64,000 nucleotides of DNA. Source: Bacteroidota bacterium. GTDB taxonomy: Bacteria > Bacteroidota > Bacteroidia > Chitinophagales > Chitinophagaceae. Below are positions 25,142 through 33,508 of the stretch, one piece after another. The stretch is from the NCBI GenBank assembly GCA_018267575.1, contig JAFDYF010000100.1:62001-126000 (forward strand), read 5' to 3'. The position numbers and the translations under genes were made by a program. Under the pieces are notes generated by a model, which was not told the DNA's origin, ran no database searches, and was given only the letters and a program-made list of their open reading frames with translations. Position 1 is the stretch's first letter. Each line of letters begins with the position of its first letter.

Positions 25142-25313
25142 AAAAACGATTTTTTACAATTACAGGATCTTTAGCAGTTGCACCTTTGCAATGTAATCTT
25201 AATGTAAAGAGAATGAAAAATGCAATTTTAAATCAACTATCATTTTGACAGGTTTAAGCATTATGGTTGCTTGTAATTCAACTAATCGGTTAACAATTAA
25301 AAACAAAGCAAAA

Positions 25314-25703
25314 ATGTTTACAGTAGAACAAATCAAAGCGGCTCACCGCAAAGTGAAATCAGGTGCAGACTTCCCTACATACATTCAGGACATCAAAAAA
25401 TTGGGTGTTACCTTTTATGAAACTTTTGTAACTGATGGCCATACCGACTATTTCGGTGTGAATGATTATAAAACTTCGTCAGTTGCTAAGTATGAGGCAT
25501 TGTCAATTGCCGAAACGTCAAACATCGAACAGTTTAAGGCAGAAATAAAGGCACACCAACAAGGTAAAACAGACTATCCAACTTTCTGTAAGGACTGTGC
25601 AAAATCAGGTGTTGAAAAATGGGCGGTTTGTATGGATAACATGACATGTACCTATTTTGACAAAGCGGGCATTGAAATTTTGGTAGAACAGATACCGCAA
25701 TAA
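25314..25703 (+). CDS. DUF1398 family protein, with a frameshifted lipoprotein-like leader upstream
   Basis: From ATG 25314 the 129-residue product (MFTVEQIKAAHRKVKSGADF...) matches DUF1398 proteins (YbcV-like), cytoplasmic proteins of unknown role. The same frame stays open upstream to about 25220 and reads like a lipoprotein signal (ILTGLSIMVACNSTN, a lipobox ending at Cys). It would connect to ATG 25214 if the A-run near 25218 had one more base. Either the leader is broken by a one-base deletion, or it is a chance remnant and the cytoplasmic start is correct. CACCTTTG near 25180 resembles a -7 element. An R3 repeat follows the gene. Confidence 0.78.
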   Translation: MFTVEQIKAAHRKVKSGADFPTYIQDIKKLGVTFYETFVTDGHTDYFGVNDYKTSSVAKYEALSIAETSNIEQFKAEIKAHQQGKTDYPTFCKDCAKSGVEKWAVCMDNMTCTYFDKAGIEILVEQIPQ

Positions 25704-25741
25704 AAACGGCTAGGATTCGCGTAAACATCATCGTTAGCCAT

Positions 25742-25856
25742 GAGCGTTGGCGTATCTGTATTTTTCAGCCTACTCCATAAACTTATGTGCCTTACCAATC
25801 TTGGCACGGATACCCATCTGCACGAAATCATGGCTTCATATCCGCGCCAGTGTGTT
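25742..25856 (+). repeat. Repeat R3, copy after DUF1398
   Basis: About 115 bases that recur, diverged, at 28204-28315 and 29374-29491, in each case 40-80 bases after a stop codon and in the gene's orientation. A reversed copy lies inside the element at 56382-56612. Shared landmarks are GGCGTATCTGT near the start, ACGGATACCCATC in the middle and ATATCCGCGCCAGTGTG at the end. GTATCTGT can pair with ACGGATAC, so the repeat is partly palindromic. Confidence 0.65.
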
Positions 25857-25942
25857 TTTTGTGCCATTATAAGGCTTTCGGATTGGCAGTTGGTGGCCCA
25901 TCGCACAAAGCTTTGCTTCAACTGCAACAGCGGAGTATGTGA
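25855..25942 (+). repeat. Repeat R4, copy a
   Basis: About 88 bases starting TTTTTTGTGCCATTATAAGG, closely matched at 57951-58042 in another accessory spacer. It follows R3 directly. The remainder of the spacer to 26121 contains no gene I can support. Confidence 0.6.
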
Positions 25943-26121
25943 TAACCATCCCCACTGACTTGGTCGGATTTCCTAGCCAGTGGAGGTCTATAAATTGCGG
26001 CTATAATAGCACCGCTGCCAGCTTTTAAGTCTGTCTAACTTCGGCACCACTGGTTTATCCATCTGAGCCACTACCACAATGGCTATGTGGAGCTAAGTTA
26101 TCATGGTCTGCCGGGTAGCGG

Positions 26122-26859
26122 TTACAACTTGCATCGTACAGCGATAGTAGGATATGCTTGAAATACGTTGTCCGTTGTGTTTATGTGATAGTACATATTT
26201 GTTTTTGTTCCGACTGAAAAATCTTTTGAAGCATTGTACCAAAATTGTGGTTCCGCGAAAAATGAAAAGCGTTTTCCCTGCAAGTTTTTCGTAAAGTCAT
26301 CGCCATGATTTTTGTTTTCCGTCCAAACAGAAAAATCACCTGCAAATTCAAATTTGTAATTCATCAAACCTCTCCACCAGTATAGAGTGTACAAAAAATC
26401 CGAGCTCGGTTTTTTATACGGAACAAATTTAAAATTCAACTGGCTGGCAATAAAAGCTCCTTTCCATTTAAACGGATATGACAAACCTAGGGAAAAAGTA
26501 TTATTTATATAAAAGCTATATTGTTTTGGTTCTGTTACCCCAAGTCCGCCGCTGTACTGAACGTCCAAAAAAATTTTAGGCTGCCAGCATCGAAAAGATT
26601 GGCTAACCTGCATGTAAAACTTACCCATATTGTTATCCTGCCCTAAAAAATCGGCCTGCATTTTTAATAAAAAGGAGCCGGGCTTAAAAAAGGCTTTACC
26701 TGAATCCTGGTCCTTAAAATACTCAAAATACAAGGTTGTAAAATTTTTTGGATTATATTTTGGGTCAATTGAATGTCGGGCATCGTAATGAAATTGCAAC
26801 TGTTGCGAAAAAGATGTCATGAAATGAAAGCAAAGCAGTAAAATAATAGCATACTTCAT
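26122..26859 (-). CDS. DUF5020 family outer-membrane beta-barrel protein
   Basis: The 245-residue protein has a signal peptide (about 1-18, ending FSQQ) and a chain of alternating hydrophobic beta strands ending in an aromatic or basic residue, as in DUF5020 proteins that resemble Tsx-type nucleoside channels. Landmarks are LQFHYDARHSIDPKYNPKNF at the mature start, TLYFEYFKDQD and VQYSGGLGV. It probably forms a small outer-membrane channel; the substrate cannot be read from the sequence. It is the only minus-strand gene in the accessory stretch, divergent from the broken HTH/membrane protein with 102 bases between starts. Confidence 0.75.
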   Translation of the reverse strand: MKYAIILLLCFHFMTSFSQQLQFHYDARHSIDPKYNPKNFTTLYFEYFKDQDSGKAFFKPGSFLLKMQADFLGQDNNMGKFYMQVSQSFRCWQPKIFLDVQYSGGLGVTEPKQYSFYINNTFSLGLSYPFKWKGAFIASQLNFKFVPYKKPSSDFLYTLYWWRGLMNYKFEFAGDFSVWTENKNHGDDFTKNLQGKRFSFFAEPQFWYNASKDFSVGTKTNMYYHINTTDNVFQAYPTIAVRCKL

Positions 26860-26961
26860 ATTTTCGTAATTTTTTGAAGTGTAAAACTGCTCTTATATAA
26901 TTTCGTAAGGCGTAACTAAAACAGAAATATTGCGTAAATTCAGCGTAAACATTGAATAATT

Positions 26962-28128
26962 ATGGATGGAGACACTAAAAAAGTGTTCTTTAGTTTATAT
27001 AAAGAGGCAGAAGCAAAATGCATGGGATATCCCTTGCAGCAAGCCCTGACAGAAACAGAAAGTAAGCTGCTGTACAATCAAATTTTTGAGGCGACCGGCT
27101 TAGTGATAGGATGGAAGAGTTTAAAAAATTTTTCACTATTTGTATATAATGAAAATGCAAAGGAAGAAAATCCATCTATCGCAACATTGGACACGTTGGC
27201 GAGATATGTTTTAAATGCACCGTACACTTCAGAAACTGAGCGTAAAAAAAATGAAAACCATTTTCCTTATTGGTTTAAATACAAGGAAGAATACCTTTCA
27301 AATCATAAATCGTTTGAAGCAAATTCAAAAACCAAAAGACATTTTTCAGCTTTTATTTTGATACCTCTTTTCCTGACTATAATAATAATTTGCTTTTATT
27401 TTTTACCTCCGCCCAAGGCAAACGTTTTTTCTACCGATTTCCATTCAGTGAATGATGAATCTTTAACACATGATGGCTGGTTTGTAAAAGATAAGGATGA
27501 AAGATTTTGGAATAGGCGTGGAGAAAAAATTGGAATGCTATCGTTGTATACCTTGACTGGTGATAACTGGCTGGATACAGCTAATCAACCAAAAATAAAA
27601 AACTTGGTACTTAGAAAAATTAATACCGACTGTTTTACAGCAGAAGTGCATTTGCAGAATTTTTTTCCGCAACAAGAATGGCAGCAGGCAGGTATTTTGT
27701 TAATGGAAGACACAAATTAAAATGGCAAAACGCTTCGCTTGTCATTGGCATACAATGATAATTTTGGTGGGTTTACTAATTCAAAAGAGATTATTATACA
27801 GGCGATAACAACTCTTGGCAATAATTTAACTCATCCAGAGGAAATAGTGCATGTACCTGTTTTTACATTGAATTCAATCAATGAAAAGCTGGTAAAAACT
27901 AACCTGGCTTATTCAGGTCTGCGTATTCAAAAATCTGGGGAGAATATAAGATTATTATATTCTTGTAGTTCCGCAAAAAACTTTGCCTTTAAAGATGCCT
28001 CTGCAATGAATTTAAATTTTCATCCAAAATATCTAGGTTTGTTTGCCTTACAGGGTTTCGTTAGCAATAAAAATTATGAACCGGTGTATTTTTCTTCGTT
28101 TACACTTGCACCGCAAACTTGCAAATAA
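26962..28128 (+). pseudogene. HTH-like/transmembrane/beta-domain protein split by an in-frame TAA
   Basis: The frame opens at ATG 26962, stops at TAA 27718-27720, and continues in the same frame (NGKTLRLSLAYNDNFGG...) to 28128. Together this is one protein of about 388 residues. It has an N-terminal helical DNA-binding-like domain (TGLVIGWKSLKNFSLFV, LDTLARYVLNAPYTSE), a transmembrane helix (about 132-149) and a C-terminal concanavalin/DUF1349-like beta domain that straddles the stop. The lower half is clearly homologous sequence and not a separate gene, because the domain would otherwise be cut in its middle. One base substitution explains it. A sequencing error or read-through remain possible. 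Confidence 0.8.
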
Positions 28129-28203
28129 ATAAATAACCGCCTTGGTCAAGGTTCCAATTCTCCACCGTTGTTCCCCAACTAGCTTATATGCAGGGTGGGC
28201 GAT

Positions 28204-28315
28204 GAGTGTTGGCGTATCCGTGCTTCTGCTGACTAATCAATAAGCTTTTGGGGCTTAACATAGGCAACGATACCCATCCGCAGACAAGCATGGCTGCATA
28301 TCCGCGCCAGTGTGA
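28204..28315 (+). repeat. Repeat R3, copy after the split HTH/membrane gene, with R1-like segment behind it
   Basis: The second R3 copy (GTTGGCGTATCCGTGC at the start, GCATATCCGCGCCAGTGTG at the end) begins 75 bases after the stop of the split gene. A weaker R1-like segment (about 28371-28425) follows and precedes the CPBP protease gene, giving an R3-R1 junction. The 382-base spacer has no protein gene. Confidence 0.6.
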
Positions 28316-28510
28316 GCACTTTCTTTATTATTTGCCGCCACAAGCTATGCCGAGATTGGGGCGGAGAATATAAACTCAACTTTCTTAACTTTATGAGGCA
28401 GTGGACCGGCGGCACTTTTCCTAATAGCACCACCATTAAGCAGGGCCTTGTTGTTGTGCGTACCTCTATGTGGCGCATATCAAGTAAAAGGTCAGCCCGA
28501 ATTACATTAA

Positions 28511-29332
28511 ATGAATTATAAAAATATAATTGTACGGCATCCTATTACAAGTTATTTTATTGGCACTTTTGCCATATCATGGCTTGGGGCTTTTATTTTA
28601 GTTTCATCGAAACTATTTAGTGGACAAGCTATTCCTAAGATGGATGGAATTCTCATGTTTCCATTAATGCTTATCGGACCAGTTGCTGCAAGTTTGGCTT
28701 TGACCCAACTAGCTGAAAAGAAAACTGGCATTAGAAATTTATTTTCACAAATGGGTGAATGGAAAGCTCCATTTAAATGGTACGCCATTGTTTTTGTTAT
28801 TCCACCTTGTTTAATTTTGATAACCCTTTTTATCCTGCGAACATTTGTATCCCCTGTATTCAAACCAAATTTTTTCATTTTTGGATTTTTATTTGGAATC
28901 CCTGAGGGCTTTCTTGAAGAAATTGGATGGACCGGTTTTGCCTACAAAAAATTACGGTTACACCATACCGTTTTAAAATCATCCGTCATAGTAGGATTGT
29001 TTTGGGGACTTTGGCATTTACCAGTAATTGATTTTCTTGGGGCAACATACCCACATAAACAATATTTATTGCCATTTTTTATATCCTTTACTGCAATCCT
29101 TGTTGCGATGAGGCTTTTGATGATGTGGGTTTATTCAAAGACTGGGAGTATGCCTTTAGTTCAATTCATGCATGTTGTTTCTACAGGTTGCCTTGTTGCG
29201 TTTGGTCCTTTTAATATTAACCCAGCACAGGAAGCCTTATGGTATGCCATGTATGCAATCGTTCTTTTTATTTCGGCTTTGTTCGTTTTCAAATTTTCCA
29301 AAACCGTAATAAGTTGGCCTAATATTTCGTAA
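28511..29332 (+). CDS. CPBP family intramembrane metalloprotease
   Basis: This 273-residue protein has about seven or eight transmembrane segments and the CPBP (CAAX protease/bacteriocin-processing) motifs: GFLEEIGWTGFAYKKL with the paired glutamates (about 134-149), GLFWGLWHLP with the first catalytic histidine (about 162-171), and a late FMHVVSTGC segment contributing the second. Members cleave prenylated or peptide substrates in the membrane or provide immunity; the substrate here is unknown. It is a single-gene unit in the accessory stretch, bounded by R1-like and R3 repeats. Confidence 0.85.
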   Translation: MNYKNIIVRHPITSYFIGTFAISWLGAFILVSSKLFSGQAIPKMDGILMFPLMLIGPVAASLALTQLAEKKTGIRNLFSQMGEWKAPFKWYAIVFVIPPCLILITLFILRTFVSPVFKPNFFIFGFLFGIPEGFLEEIGWTGFAYKKLRLHHTVLKSSVIVGLFWGLWHLPVIDFLGATYPHKQYLLPFFISFTAILVAMRLLMMWVYSKTGSMPLVQFMHVVSTGCLVAFGPFNINPAQEALWYAMYAIVLFISALFVFKFSKTVISWPNIS

Positions 29333-29373
29333 TATACTCAGTCAACCAATTGGCACAATTAAGCAGCGTGGGC

Positions 29374-29491
29374 AATCAGGTTTGGTCTATCTGTGCTTCA
29401 GCACGCCATCCATAAACTTGTTGGTCTTACCAACCTTGTCATGGATACCATTTGTACAAGAGCCTGGCTGTATATCCGCGCCAGTGTATGA
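29374..29491 (+). repeat. Repeat R3, copy after the CPBP gene
   Basis: The third plus-strand R3 copy (CTATCTGTGCTTCAG at the start, GTATATCCGCGCCAGTGT at the end) starts about 40 bases after the protease stop. Internally GTTGGT and ACCAAC form a perfect stem with a 3-base loop. The following 170 bases to the HAD gene show no further feature. This is the right boundary of the accessory stretch. Confidence 0.6.
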
Positions 29492-29661
29492 GCAATTCGA
29501 ATGAATGCCACTTACCGATTTTCTTCATCCAGTCGTTGATGAATTTGGTAAAGCTGGGAATGGCAAAATATTCCTTCAATGGCGTTATGCCTTCTTTTAA
29601 TCCATAGTATATTGATTAGATTTGCTATTCTTATAGGTTTTCAATTTAAAGAACCACACCC

Positions 29662-30327
29662 ATGATGGACCAATCCCCCAAGGCATTTGTTTTCGACCTG
29701 AACGGCACCATGATTGACGATATGGAATTTCATGTTAGGGCCTGGCATGCACTGTTGAACGAGGACCTCCATTCCCAAAAAGATTGGGATGAAGTGCGCC
29801 GAAATATGTATGGCAAAAACAAAGAGGTTTTTGTCCGAATATTAGGCGAAGGTCATCTGACCGCCGATGAAATGGAGCATTGGTCGGTGGAAAAGGAAAG
29901 ACGTTATCAAAAAGCATTTCTTCCTCATCTGAAACTCATTGATGGGTTGGATGGTTTTTTGAAAGAAGCAAAAAAAAGGGATATCAAGATGGCGATCGGT
30001 TCGGCTGCCATCCGCTTCAATATCGATTTTGTATTGGACAATCTGAATATCCGAAACTATTTTTCTGCCATCGTAAGCGCTGATGATGTTAAACATAGTA
30101 AACCTGACCCGGAAACTTTTTTAAAAGCGGCTCATCTACTGCAAAAAAAACCGGCAGACTGTATTGTGTTTGAAGATGCGCCGAAAGGGGTGGAATCGGC
30201 TATGAATGCAGGTATGAAAACAGTTGTACTAACCACCATGCACCAACCCGATGAGTTTAGCAAATACGGTAATGTCATAGCTTTTGTAAAAAACTATCAG
30301 GACGCATTCTTGCAAACCCTAATCTAA
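29662..30327 (+). CDS. HAD-superfamily hydrolase, beta-phosphoglucomutase-like
   Basis: This 221-residue enzyme has the HAD subfamily IA architecture: motif I FVFDLNGTMIDDMEFH (nucleophile Asp, about 12), a helical cap, motif II IGSAAIRFN (Ser/Thr position, about 112), and motif III/IV KHSKPDPETFLKAA with VFEDAPKGVESAMNAG (about 147-182). Motif I reads DLNGT where most relatives have DxDGT, so the general acid/base Asp is Asn; this may lower mutase activity or define a phosphatase subgroup. Convergence with a sodium/sugar symporter fits a role in handling glucose phosphates from disaccharides, which is inference. Confidence 0.82.
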   Translation: MMDQSPKAFVFDLNGTMIDDMEFHVRAWHALLNEDLHSQKDWDEVRRNMYGKNKEVFVRILGEGHLTADEMEHWSVEKERRYQKAFLPHLKLIDGLDGFLKEAKKRDIKMAIGSAAIRFNIDFVLDNLNIRNYFSAIVSADDVKHSKPDPETFLKAAHLLQKKPADCIVFEDAPKGVESAMNAGMKTVVLTTMHQPDEFSKYGNVIAFVKNYQDAFLQTLI

Positions 30328-30366
30328 TATTTAGTCAATCCAGTTTATTTGATTATTCTAAAAAAG

Positions 30367-30405
30367 AACCCCATCCAATATAAAAATTTACAGAATGGGG
30401 TTTGT
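30367..30405. terminator. Bidirectional terminator between HAD and symporter genes
   Basis: AACCCCAT (30367-30374) and ATGGGGTT (30395-30402) form a perfect 8-bp stem with a 20-base loop. The stem is flanked by A-rich sequence on the left and T-rich sequence on the right, suitable for both convergent genes. Confidence 0.55.
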
Positions 30406-30426
30406 TTGATTGACTACTATGTGCAA

Positions 30427-32133
30427 TTACCAGAACTTCACATAAAGTCCCATCAGCACCAGCAATATGATGATGATAAGGAAAATATTTGACGGGCTCA
30501 GCTTGAACATCTTTGCATCCAATTCAAAAGCATTTTTGTTTATTTTAGGCCCTCCCAAGCTAAAGGCAATCATCACCAACACGGTAAAGACAAAAGACCA
30601 GCCCATGCACACCATGAAGGGGATTTCGTAAACTCCTTTCGAATTGATAAAGGCCGTGTACAACAAGGTTTCGTGCCCAAACCAGCTTGCTGCAAACTCA
30701 TTAAATACCACGGCCATTACAAAGCCGGTAATCAATCCAGCGATGGCAGCAGCCCCAGTGGTTCTTTTCCAGAACATACCCAATATGAACATGGCGAATA
30801 TACCCGGACTGATATAACCTGTGTACCGTTGGATATAGGTAAACCCACCTTCTTTGCTAATGCCCAAAAGATCTTGCCAGGTAAAGGCTACAGAAAAAAT
30901 CATGGCCACTAGAATGGTGATCCGGCCCACCCATACCATTTGCTTTTCGGAAGCATCTTTTTTGATATATTTTTTATAGATATCGAGGGTGAAAATGGTG
31001 GAGATGCTATTGGCCTTACCTGCCAGTGATGCTACAATGGCCGCTGTCAAAGCGGCAACAGAAAGACCTTTCAGCCCATCAGGCAAAAATCCCAGTATGG
31101 AGGAGTAGGCATTGTCTGGATTGAACTTGCCGCCCAGTGACATTTCTGATTGGATGGAACCGTTCTTATACAATACATAGGCCGCAATACCGGGTAACAT
31201 TACAATCACAGGCATAAATAGTTTCAGGATGGCAGCGAACAGAATACCCGTACGGGCAGTTTTTAGGTTAGCGCCCAAGGCTCTTTGCGTGATGTACTGG
31301 TTGCAGCCCCAATAGTTCAGGTTGATGATCCATTGGCCTGCTAAATACATGGTAAGGCCAGGCAGTATCAGGTATTTATCTACCTCATTTTGTGAGCTAT
31401 TCGGACCTGGCTTTGAAAGGATCATATGAAAATGGTCGGGCGCATCTTTCATTAATTGCGTGAAACCCGCTAATGCGTCTTTGCCCAATCCGAATTTCTC
31501 ACTAACCATGGTCAGTGCTACATAAGTGGTCACTACACCACCAATGATCAATACCAGCACTTGGATCACATCCGTATATCCAATCACCTTCATGCCACCC
31601 AGTGTAATGAAGATGGCAAATAAGGATAGGCCAATCATAATGGGGTGGAGGTATTGCCCGCCCGCCAGATTATTGATGGCCAAAGCACCCAGGTACATGA
31701 TGGAAGTGATGTTCACGAACACATAGAGAAAAAGCCAGAATATGGTCATGATCAGACTAACCGTTTCATTATAACGGGTCTTTAAAAACTGGGGCATCGT
31801 GAATATCTTGTTCTTCAGATAAACGGGCATAAACCAAACGGCCACAATGATTAGGGCAATGGCCGCAATCCATTCATAGGCCGCAATGCCGATACCCAGG
31901 AAAAAACCATTTCCACTCATCCCGATAAATTGTTCTGCAGAAATATTCGATGCAATTAGGGAGGCACCAATGGCCCACCAAGTCAACGAGCCCTCTGCCA
32001 GAAAGAAATCATGCGTGTCTTGACTTTTCTTTCTTTTGCGTTGATAGATCCAATAACCGTAAAAAGAAACAATGAGGAAATAAATAACAAATACAATGTA
32101 ATCAGCCGGCACCAGTTTGTTGTTCATATACAA
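30427..32133 (-). CDS. Sodium/solute symporter (SGLT-like, SSS family)
   Basis: The 568-residue protein has about 14 transmembrane segments and sodium/glucose symporter landmarks: an N-terminal DFFLAEGSLTWWAIGASLIASNISAEQ stretch (sodium-site serines, starting near residue 41), ITLGGMKVIGYTDVIQ (about 196-211), YWGCNQYITQRALGA (about 274-288) and VAALTAAIVASLAGKANS (about 366-383). It probably couples inward sodium flow to uptake of a hexose or related sugar. Sugar specificity cannot be read reliably. It is convergent with the HAD enzyme, sharing a terminator, and its start region lies beside the promoter region of the stress cluster. Confidence 0.88.
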   Translation of the reverse strand: MYMNNKLVPADYIVFVIYFLIVSFYGYWIYQRKRKKSQDTHDFFLAEGSLTWWAIGASLIASNISAEQFIGMSGNGFFLGIGIAAYEWIAAIALIIVAVWFMPVYLKNKIFTMPQFLKTRYNETVSLIMTIFWLFLYVFVNITSIMYLGALAINNLAGGQYLHPIMIGLSLFAIFITLGGMKVIGYTDVIQVLVLIIGGVVTTYVALTMVSEKFGLGKDALAGFTQLMKDAPDHFHMILSKPGPNSSQNEVDKYLILPGLTMYLAGQWIINLNYWGCNQYITQRALGANLKTARTGILFAAILKLFMPVIVMLPGIAAYVLYKNGSIQSEMSLGGKFNPDNAYSSILGFLPDGLKGLSVAALTAAIVASLAGKANSISTIFTLDIYKKYIKKDASEKQMVWVGRITILVAMIFSVAFTWQDLLGISKEGGFTYIQRYTGYISPGIFAMFILGMFWKRTTGAAAIAGLITGFVMAVVFNEFAASWFGHETLLYTAFINSKGVYEIPFMVCMGWSFVFTVLVMIAFSLGGPKINKNAFELDAKMFKLSPSNIFLIIIILLVLMGLYVKFW

Positions 32134-32454
32134 TCGTTAGGGTTTGTGTTAATCTTGTGCTATGGGCACTTTTGGGTTTATACTTTTGGAGATGAAAATT
32201 ACGGGAAAAAACGATATCCCAACCCATCACATTGGAAAAAAACAACAAGTAGTTAAAGCTCGGATAAATGTCCACATTATGGCCAATTAAAGCAAACCCA
32301 ATTCCCATTGTCTATTTGGTTCTTTTTAACTGTATCGTATATACGAAATTTGTTTTTTTTTGCGTAGGCAGAAAATTTGTGCGATGCCCAACCCAAGCCA
32401 CTCGTATAGCTTTTTTTGTTTGGCTGTTAGCTTCCATTTTGTCATCAAAAAGCC

Positions 32455-32500
32455 ATTTTCGATTAATAAAAGTATTTAAATACTTTTATTAATCGAAAAT
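32455..32500. promoter_or_regulatory. 46-bp perfect palindrome overlapping the RIC promoter
   Basis: The 23 bases 32455-32477 are exactly complementary to 32478-32500, with no loop and no mismatch; the centre is AAGTATTT|AAATACTT. It abuts the -7 element at 32504 and covers the expected -33 region of the gene train that begins with the di-iron repair protein. This geometry fits a repressor operator, and the downstream Rrf2/NsrR-like regulator or the Crp/Fnr regulator are the natural candidates. The core resembles known NsrR sites in being an AT-rich inverted repeat. The assignment is inference. Confidence 0.65.
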
Positions 32501-32503
32501 CAC

Positions 32504-32511
32504 TACTTTTG
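32504..32511 (+). promoter_or_regulatory. Bacteroidota -7 element of the nitrosative-stress gene train
   Basis: TACTTTTG matches TAnnTTTG, 25 bases before the RIC start codon. The -33 region would fall inside the right arm of the 46-bp palindrome. Confidence 0.55.
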
Positions 32512-32536
32512 TCCCATCACTTAAAAAACTTGTAAA

Positions 32537-33508
32537 ATGGATACCGATACAGAAAATATACTCAACGTTACTTTGTTGGAGCCTAAACAAAAGCACCCTA
32601 CCATTTTTGCCCGCTATGATGCATTGCAGGAAGGCGAAAGCCTGGTGATCCACAACGACCATGACCCTAAGCCGCTCTACTATCAATTGTTGGGGGAAAG
32701 GGGGAATGTTTTTATTTGGGAATATCTGGCCCAAGGCCCAGAGTGGTGGGATGTTAAGATTTCAAAGCGTGTGAGTGGGGATAGCGATGAGACGCTAGGT
32801 CAATTGGCGGCCAAAGACATTCGCAAAGCAGCCATCTTTAAAAAATATGGGTTGGATTTTTGTTGTGGTGGCAAAAAAACCATTAAGGAAGCTTGCGCTG
32901 AAAAAGGGCTGGATGTGACCAAAATAGAAAAGGAGATTCAGGAAGCCGACAAAGTGCCCGCATCGCATCCCATTCCATATAATGAGTGGGATTTGGGATT
33001 TTTATCGGATTATATTGTGAATACCCATCACCGATATGTCCGCAAAACCTTGCCGGACTTAGTAGGGTATGCAGCAAAAGTGAAGTCGGTGCATTCGGCC
33101 CATCACCCGGAACTATCCACTATCAATAAATTGGTTAACGAGGTTGCGGAGGAACTTTCCTCGCATATGGTTAAAGAAGAAGTGATTTTGTTCCCCTTTA
33201 TCAAAGACTTGACTAGTAAGGATAAAAAAACGGCTTCCGTTCAATCAAAACAGTTTGGTTCAGTGAACGCCCCCATCAATATGATGGAAATGGAACATGA
33301 TTTCGTGGCCAAAAATTTTGAGGAAATCAGAAAGCTCAGTAATGATTATTCACTACCCGCTGATGCCTGTGCTTCCTACAGTTTATTATATAAAATGTTG
33401 AAAGAGTTTGAAGAAGATTTGCAAATGCACATTCATTTGGAAAACAATATCCTTTTCCCCAAAGCCATAGAATTGGAAAAGGAAAATAAAAACAACAAAC
33501 ATGCATAG
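32537..33508 (+). CDS. Iron-sulfur cluster repair di-iron protein RIC (ScdA/YtfE) with DUF2249 domain
   Basis: The 323-residue protein joins three parts: an N-terminal DUF2249 domain (about 1-75, KHPTIFARYDALQEGESLVI), the ScdA_N domain with YGLDFCCGGKKT (about 104-116), and a hemerythrin-like four-helix bundle (about 150-312) with repeated His and Glu ligands (NTHHRYVR, HMVKEEVILFPF, MEHDFVAKNF, HIHLENNILFP). RIC proteins restore iron-sulfur clusters damaged by nitric oxide or peroxide in the cytoplasm. It is the first gene after the 46-bp palindrome, and its end overlaps the DUF488 start by 8 bases, so it leads an operon. Confidence 0.92.
   Translation: MDTDTENILNVTLLEPKQKHPTIFARYDALQEGESLVIHNDHDPKPLYYQLLGERGNVFIWEYLAQGPEWWDVKISKRVSGDSDETLGQLAAKDIRKAAIFKKYGLDFCCGGKKTIKEACAEKGLDVTKIEKEIQEADKVPASHPIPYNEWDLGFLSDYIVNTHHRYVRKTLPDLVGYAAKVKSVHSAHHPELSTINKLVNEVAEELSSHMVKEEVILFPFIKDLTSKDKKTASVQSKQFGSVNAPINMMEMEHDFVAKNFEEIRKLSNDYSLPADACASYSLLYKMLKEFEEDLQMHIHLENNILFPKAIELEKENKNNKHA

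Noticed and set aside
21418-29661. CRISPR array in the repeat-rich spacers
   Set aside because: The repeats are 50-120 bases, diverged, few and kilobases apart with genes between; there are no regularly spaced short repeats and no cas genes.
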